From: Mesorhizobium sp. NZP2077 | GTDB taxonomy: Bacteria; Pseudomonadota; Alphaproteobacteria; Rhizobiales; Rhizobiaceae | Direction of reading: 5' to 3' | Length of the DNA stretch: 64,000 bases | Assembly (NCBI RefSeq): GCF_013170805.1 | Contig: NZ_CP051294.1 | Location: 248,001 to 312,000, forward strand | Shown here: piece by piece, positions 1 to 8,215 of the stretch | Layout: every line of letters begins with the position of its first letter | How positions within the stretch are numbered: position 1 is the first letter of the stretch | Made by a program: the position numbers and the translations under genes | The notes under the pieces: generated by a model | What the model was told of the DNA's origin: nothing | The model's database searches: none | What the model saw: the letters and a program-made list of their open reading frames with translations, nothing else

Positions 1-684
1 AGCCGCCTGGACTCGTGGATCGCTGCTTCCAATAGACTCCGGTCTTCGCGGCTGTACATGAATTGCCGGACGTGCTTTGTCGATCTGGAGAACCTCCAAG
101 GCGTTCCGTTCAGCCCTGTGACTAATGTGCCGCCTGACTATCGAAAAGGCCATGTCGGCAGCGCTGCTGCCACCAGCACAGGATCCTCTGGTACGGTCGA
201 GATTGAATATGCGATCCGATCGGACTTGGTGATCCGGAAAACGCTGACGGAATTCTCTGAAGTGCAGCCAACTCACACAAGTCCGGTGGTGCCTCATCAG
301 CCCTGCGTCAGCCAAAATGAATGTGCCCGTGCAGACACCAATTAGGGGGACCTTCTTGCTCGCAGCTTGCTTGAGATAATTAACTGTCGCGCTATCGACT
401 GGGGAATCGTGCCTTAATAGACCTCCGATCACGACAATATAGTCGAAATTGCCGGGGTCCGTGAAATCCGACGTCGGGGTTACGCGGATACCGCAGCTTG
501 AATCGATCGTATTCCGACAACTCGCCAAGACCTGCCAATCTGCAAAAACTCGACCCGATTTGTCGCCGTCGTCGCTAGCCAAACGTAAAGTGTCAACGAA
601 CAAAGCAAACGCCGTGAGCGTGAACGAGCGTGCGAGTATGAAGCCCACTCTTAGTCGTGCGGTCTTTGTAATTTCTCCCAACAC
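1..684 (-). CDS. GlxA-family AraC-type regulator, N-terminal part (cut by window edge)
   Basis: The minus strand is open from a GTG at 684 to the window edge (228 residues, no stop). An AGGAGG-like ribosome site lies about 9 bases upstream. The translation is a DJ-1/PfpI (amidase-like) domain: it reads FDYIVVIGG, then PLIGVCTGTF (nucleophile-elbow Cys), then SCAGGSSAADMAF. This matches the N-terminal domain of GlxA-type AraC regulators and closely resembles the complete protein at 38908-39927. The C-terminal AraC helix-turn-helix would lie outside the window. It is divergent from the (hydroxy)ectoine operon, so it is the obvious candidate regulator of that operon; this is inferred from position only. 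Plus-strand frames here are shadows. Confidence 0.85.
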   Translation of the reverse strand, partial: MLGEITKTARLRVGFILARSFTLTAFALFVDTLRLASDDGDKSGRVFADWQVLASCRNTIDSSCGIRVTPTSDFTDPGNFDYIVVIGGLLRHDSPVDSATVNYLKQAASKKVPLIGVCTGTFILADAGLMRHHRTCVSWLHFREFRQRFPDHQVRSDRIFNLDRTRGSCAGGSSAADMAFSIVRRHISHRAERNALEVLQIDKARPAIHVQPRRPESIGSSDPRVQAA

Positions 685-924
685 CTGGTTTAGCCTCCTC
701 TAGATATGATTGTGTTTGGCTGCGAGCCTGCGCAATGAAGAAGGGTAAGCTTGCCTCCGCTCAACCTCCTACGGGCCTGAGAAGAGAAAAAAGCAAGTAG
801 CACCTTTTGTGCGCGCTTCTTAATCGCATCGAAGGCCGAAAACGCGGGATCGCCGCTCTTCAGCGCGTTAGACTGATTGTGCTTGACGGGTTATCCGATC
901 AAGATTCAACCACGAGGCACTCAC

Positions 925-1788
925 ATGACAGCAGCAGGGAAGTTGGGAGTAAAGCATTTCGCACTCGCAGTCGTTCTGACAGCAATCACGCTTGGTGCTA
1001 CGGGACTAGCTGTTGCCGATGATCTGCTTACGCGCACGCGCGCCGGCGCCCCTCTTAGAATTGGCTTTTCAAATGAACGACCTTGGGCATTTCCCGATGA
1101 AAGCGGTAAAGCCGCAGGCCTGATGAATGTCGTCGCAATCAACACTCTCAAGGCAATGGGGATCACGAATATCGAGCCGGTTGTTGTAGAGTGGAATTCC
1201 TTAATTCCCGGCTTGCAGGCAGGGCGATATGACATGATCACCGGAGGGATGTACGTCCTGAAGACCCGCTGCGATAGCATCGTCTTCTCGGATCCAGTCA
1301 TAAGGATGGGGGATGTCTTTGGGGTCCCCAAGGGTAACCCAAAGAAGATCGAAACATTCGAAGACATCAAGAATCAAAATTCCGTCTTGGTCACCACCGC
1401 AGGTAACAACACGGTCGAAGTTGCCAAAAAGGTCGGGATTACAGACGACAAAATAATGCAAGTTCCCGGCCCCACAGAAATGCTAGCCGCAGTGCTAAGT
1501 AACCGGGCGGACGCGGCTGGAACAAATTATTTCAGCATAAAGGCTCTCGTCGACCAGAGTGATGGAAAGCTCGAAATCACAGATCTTAACAAAATGCCGG
1601 AGTGGACCTTGAATTGGGCTGCAATGGGCTTTCGCGAAGAGGACAAAAGTTTCATCGAGGAGTACAATAAATTTCAAAAGAAATATATAGGATCTGCCGA
1701 AATGATGAGCTCGGTCGCTGAATACGGTTACACAAAGGACAACCTGCCGGGTAATGTAGCGACGGATTGGTTGTGCAAGAACCGGTGA
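925..1788 (+). CDS. ehuB: Ectoine/hydroxyectoine ABC transporter substrate-binding protein (EhuB-like)
   Basis: Periplasmic binding protein of the polar-amino-acid (SBP_bac_3) family, 287 residues from ATG 925, which has GAGG seven bases upstream. Residues 1-33 form a Sec signal peptide with likely cleavage after AVA. The mature protein starts with PLRIGFSNERPWAF and continues with SLIPGLQAGRYDMITGGMYV, patterns typical of EhuB. It is the first gene of a same-strand series with eutE, eutA, eutD, an aldolase, two permeases and an ATPase, the usual company of Ehu-type uptake genes. Its expected role is to capture ectoine or hydroxyectoine for import. Other small polar solutes cannot be excluded from sequence alone. 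Confidence 0.85.
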   Translation: MTAAGKLGVKHFALAVVLTAITLGATGLAVADDLLTRTRAGAPLRIGFSNERPWAFPDESGKAAGLMNVVAINTLKAMGITNIEPVVVEWNSLIPGLQAGRYDMITGGMYVLKTRCDSIVFSDPVIRMGDVFGVPKGNPKKIETFEDIKNQNSVLVTTAGNNTVEVAKKVGITDDKIMQVPGPTEMLAAVLSNRADAAGTNYFSIKALVDQSDGKLEITDLNKMPEWTLNWAAMGFREEDKSFIEEYNKFQKKYIGSAEMMSSVAEYGYTKDNLPGNVATDWLCKNR

Positions 1789-1818
1789 AATAATGACTCT
1801 GTTGTAGGTCTACCGACG

Positions 1819-2808
1819 ATGGCGAAGAATCCAATTACGTCAACCGTTGATTTCCAGAGGGATGGAGTTCAGCATGGGTTCCTGAATTTGCCTTACTCGT
1901 GTGACCAGTCAGCCTGGGGATCGATTAGAATCCCAGTGACTGTAGCCAAAAATGGAGAGGGCCCGACGGTCCTCTTCACGGGTGCGAACCATGGGGACGA
2001 ATACGAGGGCCCTATTGCCCTTTTCGATCTGGCACGCAACATAAGAGCAGACGAGCTTTACGGTCGCGTCATCATTGTGCCCGGAATGAATTATCCCGCA
2101 TTCCGAAACGGCACAAGAACGTCACCCATCGATGGTGGGAACTTGAACCGAATGTTCCCCGGCGATCCGTCGGGCTCGGTGACGTCGAAGATAGCGGACT
2201 ATTTTTATCGTGCACTTCTGCCACTTGCGGACTTCGTAGTGGACTTCCACTCCGGCGGTAAGACGTTGGAGTTTATTCCGTTCTGTTGCGCTCACGTTCT
2301 GGACAACAAAGAACAGGAAGAAAAATGTGTCGCCGCCATGCGAGCCTTCAACGCGCCATATTCAGTCATGCTGATGGAAATTGACCCGGAGAATATGTAC
2401 GACACGGCTGCGGAACGAATGGGAAAGGTCGTCATCGGGACCGAGCTATCTGGCGGGGGAACGTCGACGGTCTATACAAATGAGATCGCGAAAAGGGGCA
2501 TTAGAAATATCCTGAAGCACGCCGGAATAGTAAAGGGCGACCTGGAGCAGGCGTCCTCGACGGAGCTTAACGTGCCCGACCCGAGCTGTTTCCTATTTTG
2601 CGAGAATTCTGGTCTTTTGGAACCGTGTGTCGACCTGGGTGACGTTGTTGTTGCAGGTCAGATTGTTGCCCGAGTTCACCCGATCGGCCGCACAGGTGCC
2701 CAACCGGAGGAATACCATGCCGCGATTGGCGGAGTATTTTCCGGGCGACATTTCCCCGGCCTAATTTCGGCAGGAGATTTTCTAGGGTTGGTAACGATTC
2801 CTCTGTGA
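1819..2808 (+). CDS. eutE: N-alpha-acetyl-2,4-diaminobutyrate deacetylase (EutE/DoeB-like)
   Basis: A 329-residue member of the succinylglutamate desuccinylase/aspartoacylase zinc-hydrolase family. The metal-site motif GANHGDEYEGP is near residue 55, followed by PGMNYPAFRNGTR, GGNLNRMFPG and DFHSGG with the third ligand His. EutE/DoeB removes the acetyl group from the ring-opening product of EutD and releases 2,4-diaminobutyrate, or its 3-hydroxy form when the substrate is hydroxyectoine. The gene lies 30 bp after ehuB and 35 bp before eutA, so one transcript is likely. Length and motif order are normal. Confidence 0.88.
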   Translation: MAKNPITSTVDFQRDGVQHGFLNLPYSCDQSAWGSIRIPVTVAKNGEGPTVLFTGANHGDEYEGPIALFDLARNIRADELYGRVIIVPGMNYPAFRNGTRTSPIDGGNLNRMFPGDPSGSVTSKIADYFYRALLPLADFVVDFHSGGKTLEFIPFCCAHVLDNKEQEEKCVAAMRAFNAPYSVMLMEIDPENMYDTAAERMGKVVIGTELSGGGTSTVYTNEIAKRGIRNILKHAGIVKGDLEQASSTELNVPDPSCFLFCENSGLLEPCVDLGDVVVAGQIVARVHPIGRTGAQPEEYHAAIGGVFSGRHFPGLISAGDFLGLVTIPL

Positions 2809-2843
2809 ACAGTACTTGGTCAACGTAGACAGAAGGCATTTCT

Positions 2844-3623
2844 ATGGCTGAACAACATGAAACCGTGCGACGGTTCGGTCGCTCGAATGCTGCAACATTC
2901 GATGACGGGCCGGGGAAGTACAGAATAGGACTTGTCGCGTTGTCCAACGACTATGTGACTGAACGAGATTTCATGAATATGCGACCCGATGACGACGTCG
3001 TCATCTACACGAGTCGGCTGGCGAATGCTCCTGACTGCTCTTTGACGTCGTTGCGCGAGATGGCGCCACGCATCACCGAAGCCACTTCGCTGCTTGTTCC
3101 GGAAGGCCGCCTCGATGTCGTTGCTTATTCCTGCACCTCGGGAACGGCCGTTATGGGCTACGAGAGGGTTCAGGAACTTGTTCATGCTGGTCGTCCGGAC
3201 GTAGCCTTCAGCACTCCTCTTACTGCGTCACTAGCAGGGCTCAATCGCTTTTCGGTACGACGTGTCGCCGTTCTCACTCCTTATACCGACGAAGTGAATT
3301 ACGTGATCGCCAGCAATATTGAGGCGTCCGGAATCGAAATAGCGGAGTTCAACAGTTTCAATCTGTCCGACAACGAGTTGATGGCGAGAATTACCCCGGA
3401 TAGTATCGTTCGGTCTGCGTTGGAGCTTGATACATCGACCGCCGATGCCTTGTTCATTTCTTGCACCGCGATCAGGGCGGTTGAGGTAATAGAGATTATC
3501 GAAGCAAAAATCAAGAAACCGGTGATCACGGCGGTGCAGGCGCTGTTTTGGCAATCCTTGCGACTTGCAGGTTATAACAAGCCTGTTCCAGGATACGGGA
3601 GTTTATTGAGACTGTCCCAATAA
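2844..3623 (+). CDS. eutA: EutA-like Asp/Glu racemase / maleate isomerase family protein
   Basis: A 259-residue protein of the two-cysteine Asp/Glu racemase, arylmalonate decarboxylase and maleate isomerase superfamily. The two half-sites are AYSCTSGTAVMG (about residue 98) and FISCTAIRAVEV (about residue 208), each with the catalytic-type Cys. EutA proteins accompany ectoine catabolic genes in rhizobia. Their reaction is not established; isomerisation of an acetyl-diaminobutyrate intermediate has been suggested. It sits between eutE and eutD. A paralogue without this context lies at 10693-11442. Confidence 0.82.
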   Translation: MAEQHETVRRFGRSNAATFDDGPGKYRIGLVALSNDYVTERDFMNMRPDDDVVIYTSRLANAPDCSLTSLREMAPRITEATSLLVPEGRLDVVAYSCTSGTAVMGYERVQELVHAGRPDVAFSTPLTASLAGLNRFSVRRVAVLTPYTDEVNYVIASNIEASGIEIAEFNSFNLSDNELMARITPDSIVRSALELDTSTADALFISCTAIRAVEVIEIIEAKIKKPVITAVQALFWQSLRLAGYNKPVPGYGSLLRLSQ

Positions 3624-3660
3624 ATGGATATCGGGTCCCTTTAAATAGTGTGGAATTAAT

Positions 3661-4842
3661 ATGTTTTATGACAAGCCATTCAGCCCAGCTGAGTATGAGA
3701 GCCGAATATCAAAAGTGAAGCGGAGCATGGAAGCGGGCGGTTTCGACCTCCTCATCTGTCAAGACCCTGCAAGCATGAACTGGCTCTCCGGTTTTGATGG
3801 ATGGTCCTTCTACACCCCACAGGCTGTTCTGATATGTTTAAGCGAAACCGCCCCAATTTGGTTCGGTCGCGCCCAAGATGCTAAGTCGGCGCAGATTACC
3901 ACGGACATTCCAACTTGCAACATCATCGGCTATTCTGAACCGTTAGTCCATCACGCGTCGAAGCACCCATTTGACGAACTCTGCGGCCTCATCCAGACGC
4001 GAGGCTGGGCATCCGCACGCATAGGCGTCGAGATGGACGCCCACTATTATACAGCCAGGGCTCATCAGCATTTGGTAGCCGGCCTTCCAAATGCACGATT
4101 TGCGGATAGCAAGGAATTGGTCAATTGGGCAAGGCTGGTGAAGTCCGAGGCCGAATTGGTGTACATGCGGGAAGCCGGGCGGAACGTTTCGAGCACGATG
4201 AAGAAGGCAATTGCCAATGTCAAACCTGGCAGGAAGCAATATGAAATCGTCGCCGACGTGTATCACTCTCAGATCACCGGCCTCGATGGAAAGTACGGGG
4301 ACTACACAAGCATTTGTCCGCTTATGCAGGTTGGCGAGGGCACGAGTACTCCCCATTTGACCTGGAGTGGCGAGGCTCTCCCAACCTCAGGCCTGGTTGT
4401 GATGGAGCTAGCGGCAGCGCGCCGACACTATCACACGCCTTTGACCCGCACGCTCCATCTTGGCGCCCCCCCCAGCCACATGGCCCGGCTCGCGGCCACG
4501 ATCGTCGAGGGAGGCGACGCCGCACTCAGCGCGGCTAGACCTGGGGTAACTTGCGGCGAAGTTGAGAGAGTGTGGCAGGCCGTCCTCCGAAGGGATGGCT
4601 TTGAGAAATTAAGCCGCGTTGGATATTCGATTGGGTTGAACTATCCCCCCGATTGGGGTGAGAGAACCGCAAGCCTGCGCGATGGTGACACGACGGTCCT
4701 TGAAGAGGGCATGTGTTTTCATTTTCAATCAGGCGTGTGGCTGGCAGAATATGGTGTCGCGGTATCGGAGCCTTTTGTTGTGACAGACAAAGGCGGAGAA
4801 CGGCTGTCTAATGTCGATCGTGAATTGATTGTAGTCGACTAA
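3661..4842 (+). CDS. eutD: Ectoine hydrolase, M24 family (EutD/DoeA-like)
   Basis: A 393-residue creatinase/prolidase-fold protein: an N-terminal creatinase domain (to about residue 155) with NWLSGFDGWSFYTPQ, then an M24 catalytic domain. At the position of the usual metal-binding Asp pair it reads VVMELAAARRHYHTPLTRT, so the two aspartates of metal-dependent M24 peptidases are missing, as expected of the creatinase-like ectoine hydrolases. EutD opens the ectoine or hydroxyectoine ring to N-acetyl-diaminobutyrate, the substrate of EutE encoded two genes upstream. The start ATG is 37 bp after eutA. Confidence 0.87.
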   Translation: MFYDKPFSPAEYESRISKVKRSMEAGGFDLLICQDPASMNWLSGFDGWSFYTPQAVLICLSETAPIWFGRAQDAKSAQITTDIPTCNIIGYSEPLVHHASKHPFDELCGLIQTRGWASARIGVEMDAHYYTARAHQHLVAGLPNARFADSKELVNWARLVKSEAELVYMREAGRNVSSTMKKAIANVKPGRKQYEIVADVYHSQITGLDGKYGDYTSICPLMQVGEGTSTPHLTWSGEALPTSGLVVMELAAARRHYHTPLTRTLHLGAPPSHMARLAATIVEGGDAALSAARPGVTCGEVERVWQAVLRRDGFEKLSRVGYSIGLNYPPDWGERTASLRDGDTTVLEEGMCFHFQSGVWLAEYGVAVSEPFVVTDKGGERLSNVDRELIVVD

Positions 4843-4858
4843 AGGTAACATAGCTCAA

Positions 4859-5899
4859 ATGCGTCTTTTTGCATCCGATAACGTGACCGGCGCCTGCCCA
4901 GCTGTCGTAGAAGCGGTCCTCTCCGCCAACGCTGGTCTCGCTGCGTCGTACGGGGAAGATTACTGGTCGACTGCTTTGAGGGCTAAATTCTCGGAGATTT
5001 TTGAGACACAGGTAGAAGTATTTCCGGTTCTTTCCGGGACGGCCTCAAATGCACTGGCTCTGGCAGCCCTAACGCCGGTTTACGGAAAAGTGTACTGCCA
5101 TGAGTTATCCCACATCAATACTGATGAATGTGGGGCGCCTGAGCTACTCACCGGCGGTGCAAAACTCATCCCGATGCGCGGTGCCAATGGCCGGATCGTG
5201 CCGGATGACCTTGCCCAGGCAATTCGCGGCCGTGGAAATGTTCACGTTCCTCAACCCGCCGTCGTTAGCATCACGCAGGCATGCGAAACCGGCACAGTTT
5301 ACCGGCCTGGTGAGATTCTCGAAATTGCGGCGATCGCCCGTGATCATCACCTTAAAGTTCACATGGATGGCGCACGCTTTGCAAATGCACTTTCAACCTT
5401 GGGTGTCACTCCTGCACAAATGACATGGCAGGCCGGCGTCGATGTTCTGTCATTCGGCGGGACAAAAAATGGATGCTTCGTGGCTGAAGCGGTAATCTTC
5501 TTCAAGCCTGAAATGGCTGAAAATTTTGATTTTTTGCGCAAGAGGTCAGGACAGTTAATTTCAAAGATGCGTTTCGTTTCGTCACAGCTACTGGCCTATA
5601 TCTCCGATGACCTTTGGCTTCAAAATGCAATGGTTGCAAACAAAATGGCTCAAAAACTGAGCCGCGGAATGGCGGCTCTCCCCGACATCGAACTGGCCTA
5701 TCCGACCGAGTCTAATGAGGTCTTCGTGCGGCTACCAGATTACCTCATTGGCGGCCTAAGGGCAAAGCACCGATACATCAACGAAGATGAGCTTGATGGG
5801 AAAGCCGTTCGCTTTGTAGCATCATGGGTCACTACAGACGAGGAAGTTCAGAGCCTTCTCGACGATATCAGTCAATGCATCCTGGAAGCCAAAGCGTGA
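4859..5899 (+). CDS. ltaE: Low-specificity threonine aldolase-type PLP enzyme
   Basis: A 346-residue beta-eliminating lyase/threonine aldolase. It has the substrate motif at HELSHINTDECGAPE, the PLP-ring Asp in VHMDGARFANA (D170) and the Schiff-base lysine in SFGGTKNG (K203). These enzymes cleave beta-hydroxy-alpha-amino acids to glycine plus an aldehyde. The start is 16 bp after eutD, well inside the operon. Such an enzyme is not a standard part of ectoine loci, and the usual eutB, eutC and diaminobutyrate transaminase genes are absent. 3-Hydroxy-2,4-diaminobutyrate from hydroxyectoine is a beta-hydroxy-alpha-amino acid, so this enzyme may supply the next step (inference). Confidence 0.85.
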   Translation: MRLFASDNVTGACPAVVEAVLSANAGLAASYGEDYWSTALRAKFSEIFETQVEVFPVLSGTASNALALAALTPVYGKVYCHELSHINTDECGAPELLTGGAKLIPMRGANGRIVPDDLAQAIRGRGNVHVPQPAVVSITQACETGTVYRPGEILEIAAIARDHHLKVHMDGARFANALSTLGVTPAQMTWQAGVDVLSFGGTKNGCFVAEAVIFFKPEMAENFDFLRKRSGQLISKMRFVSSQLLAYISDDLWLQNAMVANKMAQKLSRGMAALPDIELAYPTESNEVFVRLPDYLIGGLRAKHRYINEDELDGKAVRFVASWVTTDEEVQSLLDDISQCILEAKA

Positions 5900-5947
5900 G
5901 AGTCAGAGCGCAGACATACTAAGTTCTCAACAGGGCGCCCCGCCGCG

Positions 5948-6614
5948 ATGACATTTGTGGAATTCATCATCACCTACTATCCGCGCTTCCTCAGCGGTAC
6001 GATAGTGACTATCGAGCAGTTCGTTTTGGCGTCAGTGTTGTGCATTTTCCTGGCCCTTCTAGCTGGGCTTATGAAGCTCTCACCTAGAACCTCGGTCCGC
6101 GCCTGCGCCACCGTCTATATTGAAATATTCCGCGGTACGTCGCTGTTAGTGCAATTATACTGGATCTTCTTCGTGTTACCACTATTTGGTATAACGCTTG
6201 ACAAGTTTACGGCAGGATTTGTGGCCGTCGGTCTTAATGTGGGCGCCTACGGCGCAGAACTCGTTCGTGGGGGGGGTGCTTTCCGTCCCAACAGGACAAT
6301 GGGAGGCGGCGGTTTCTATTAATATGTCGCCTGGAAAACGGATGTCCCGAATCATACTTCCTCAAGCATTGGTAAACATGCTGCCCGCATGGGGCAACTT
6401 GTTGATCGAACTGCTGAAAGGAACGGCTCTGGTGGCCACTATTGCTGTAGCAGACCTGACGTTTGAAGCGCGTCAAATCAATTATTCGACGTTCCTGTCG
6501 GCCCAAAGTTTCGGGACTGCGTTGATAATATATTACGTCCTGGCAAGGTTTCTTTTAACTCCTCTCATGCGCCGGCTCGAAAAGATCATGGCGAGTCAGA
6601 TAGGAAGGGAATAG
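5948..6614 (+). pseudogene. ehuC: Polar amino acid-type ABC permease (EhuC-like), frameshifted
   Basis: HisM-type permease of the Ehu transporter, intact except for one frame break. Frame one (5948-6322) carries the N-terminal membrane helices through IFRGTSLLVQLYWIFF and NVGAYGAELVRG. The match then continues in another frame as VLSVPTGQWEAA and RRIILPQALVNMLP-type EAA-loop sequence to the stop at 6614. The break is at a run of eight G (6269-6276); seven G would restore RGGVLSVPTGQWEAA, which aligns with the EAA region of the next permease. It may be a sequencing error, a real null or a phase-variable tract. It overlaps nothing and directly abuts ehuD. Confidence 0.82.
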
Positions 6615-7283
6615 ATGACCAACTGGCGCTGGGATTTTGTCTGGGAGATCCTTCCGAGATTAATCTGGGCAACCGGAAACACTCTGCTCGCCGCTGGCGG
6701 AGGGTACGCCATAGCGCTTGTACTGGGGCTGGCATTGGCAGTTGCACAAAGGTCGAGGCACAAACTATCCAAAAACATCCTGCGCGAATTGGTCGAATTC
6801 ATCCGCTCGACACCTCTCGTGCTCCAAATATTCTTCATTTTCTATGTCGGCCCCCAATTTGGGGTGTGGCTGTCACCATGGACGGCGGGAATGGTGGCGA
6901 TAGGCCTCCACTACGCAGCGTACCTGTCTGAGGTGTATCGTGGAGGCATTGATAGCGTACCCAAGGGTCAGTGGGAGGCGGCCACCGCGATAAACTTGAC
7001 AACGACACAAACCTACTGGCGCATCATCCTTCCCCAGGCGTTGCCCCCCTCCCTGGCAGGTATGGGAAATTATCTCGTTGGCATATTCAAAGACACGCCT
7101 ATGCTTTCGGTCATCGGCGTTGGTGAGTTGATGCATACGGCGAACGCGATCGGATCCGAAAGTTATCGCTTTTTGGAACCCTACACTCTCGTCGGCGTGA
7201 TCTTCCTTGCCATATCGCTCCCGACTGCGGCCTTGGTCCGTCTGCTAGAAGCTTCGGTGCGTCGCACCTTGGGGATGAGTTGA
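6615..7283 (+). CDS. ehuD: Polar amino acid-type ABC permease (EhuD-like)
   Basis: A 222-residue HisMQ-family permease. It has several hydrophobic helices, an STPLVLQIFFIFYVGP segment and the EAA loop SVPKGQWEAATAINLTTTQTYWRIILPQALPP, which couples the permease to the ATPase. The ATG immediately follows the stop of the upstream permease, and its stop abuts the ATG of the ATPase at 7284, so translation is probably coupled. Together with EhuB, the EhuC-like protein and EhuA it forms the uptake system. Confidence 0.88.
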   Translation: MTNWRWDFVWEILPRLIWATGNTLLAAGGGYAIALVLGLALAVAQRSRHKLSKNILRELVEFIRSTPLVLQIFFIFYVGPQFGVWLSPWTAGMVAIGLHYAAYLSEVYRGGIDSVPKGQWEAATAINLTTTQTYWRIILPQALPPSLAGMGNYLVGIFKDTPMLSVIGVGELMHTANAIGSESYRFLEPYTLVGVIFLAISLPTAALVRLLEASVRRTLGMS

Positions 7284-8102
7284 ATGAGTGAGGACATGAC
7301 ACAATTTCCACTGCGGCTTGAAGGCGAGAATGCACCGATGGTTCGGTTCATGAACGTGTCCAAGAGCTATGGCGAACTCACTGTGCTCGATCAGCTAAAT
7401 TTGGACGTTGCTCCAGGTGAGATGATGACGATCATCGGGCCTTCCGGTTCAGGAAAAACAACCGTTCTGCGGATGTTAATGACGCTTGAGACCATCAATA
7501 GAGGCGTAATTTATGTCGATGGGGAACCCCTCACGCACATGGAGAAGAACGGGGTTCTTGTTCCCGCAAACAAAGTGCACCTTCGAAGGATGCGCGCCAA
7601 GATTGGCATGTGTTTTCAGCACTTCAATCTGTTCCCTCATATGACAGCGCTACAGAACTGCATGGAAGGGCCAGTGCAGGTCCTCGGACTCACAAAGGAA
7701 AGCGCGCGTCAGCGAGCCGAGGAATTGCTGGAAATGGTAGCCATGTCGGACAAGCGAGATCATCATCCGTCCCGCCTTTCTGGCGGTCAGCAGCAGCGTG
7801 TCGCAATTGCTCGAGCCCTTGCCATGCGGCCAAAGGTGATGCTGTTCGATGAGGTAACGTCAGCACTTGATCCAGAAGTCATAAACGAAGTCACTGGCGT
7901 TATCCGAAAGCTCGTGGGAGAGCATCATCTAACGATGATGATGGTAACGCACCAAATGGGATTCGCTAGGGACATATCTGACAGGGTATGCTTCTTCTAC
8001 GGTGGGAAGATTGAAGAACAAGGCGCACCTGCCGATCTCTTTGGCAGCCCAAAGAAGCAAAGAACTAAGCAGTTTCTGAGCGCGGTCAAAGAAGCAGTAT
8101 GA
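7284..8102 (+). CDS. ehuA: ABC transporter ATP-binding subunit (EhuA-like)
   Basis: A 272-residue ATPase of the polar amino acid transporter type. It has Walker A GPSGSGKTT (about residue 52), Q-loop CFQHFNLFPHMT, signature LSGGQQQRVAIARAL, Walker B VMLFDEVTSALDP and switch His in VTHQMGFA. An insertion between Walker A and the Q-loop (MEKNGVLVPANKVHLRRMR) is typical of ectoine-type ATPases. It is the last transporter gene of the operon, with its ATG adjacent to the ehuD stop. Confidence 0.9.
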   Translation: MSEDMTQFPLRLEGENAPMVRFMNVSKSYGELTVLDQLNLDVAPGEMMTIIGPSGSGKTTVLRMLMTLETINRGVIYVDGEPLTHMEKNGVLVPANKVHLRRMRAKIGMCFQHFNLFPHMTALQNCMEGPVQVLGLTKESARQRAEELLEMVAMSDKRDHHPSRLSGGQQQRVAIARALAMRPKVMLFDEVTSALDPEVINEVTGVIRKLVGEHHLTMMMVTHQMGFARDISDRVCFFYGGKIEEQGAPADLFGSPKKQRTKQFLSAVKEAV

Positions 8103-8215
8103 CAGCTTGCTGAGGCGTCGTTTCGACAGAGATCATGTGCCGACAATCACTATTGGAAGGTAGAAGTGATGAATTATGTTCTACAGATATTCGCTAGTGT
8201 ATCTGGTGCGAAGTC

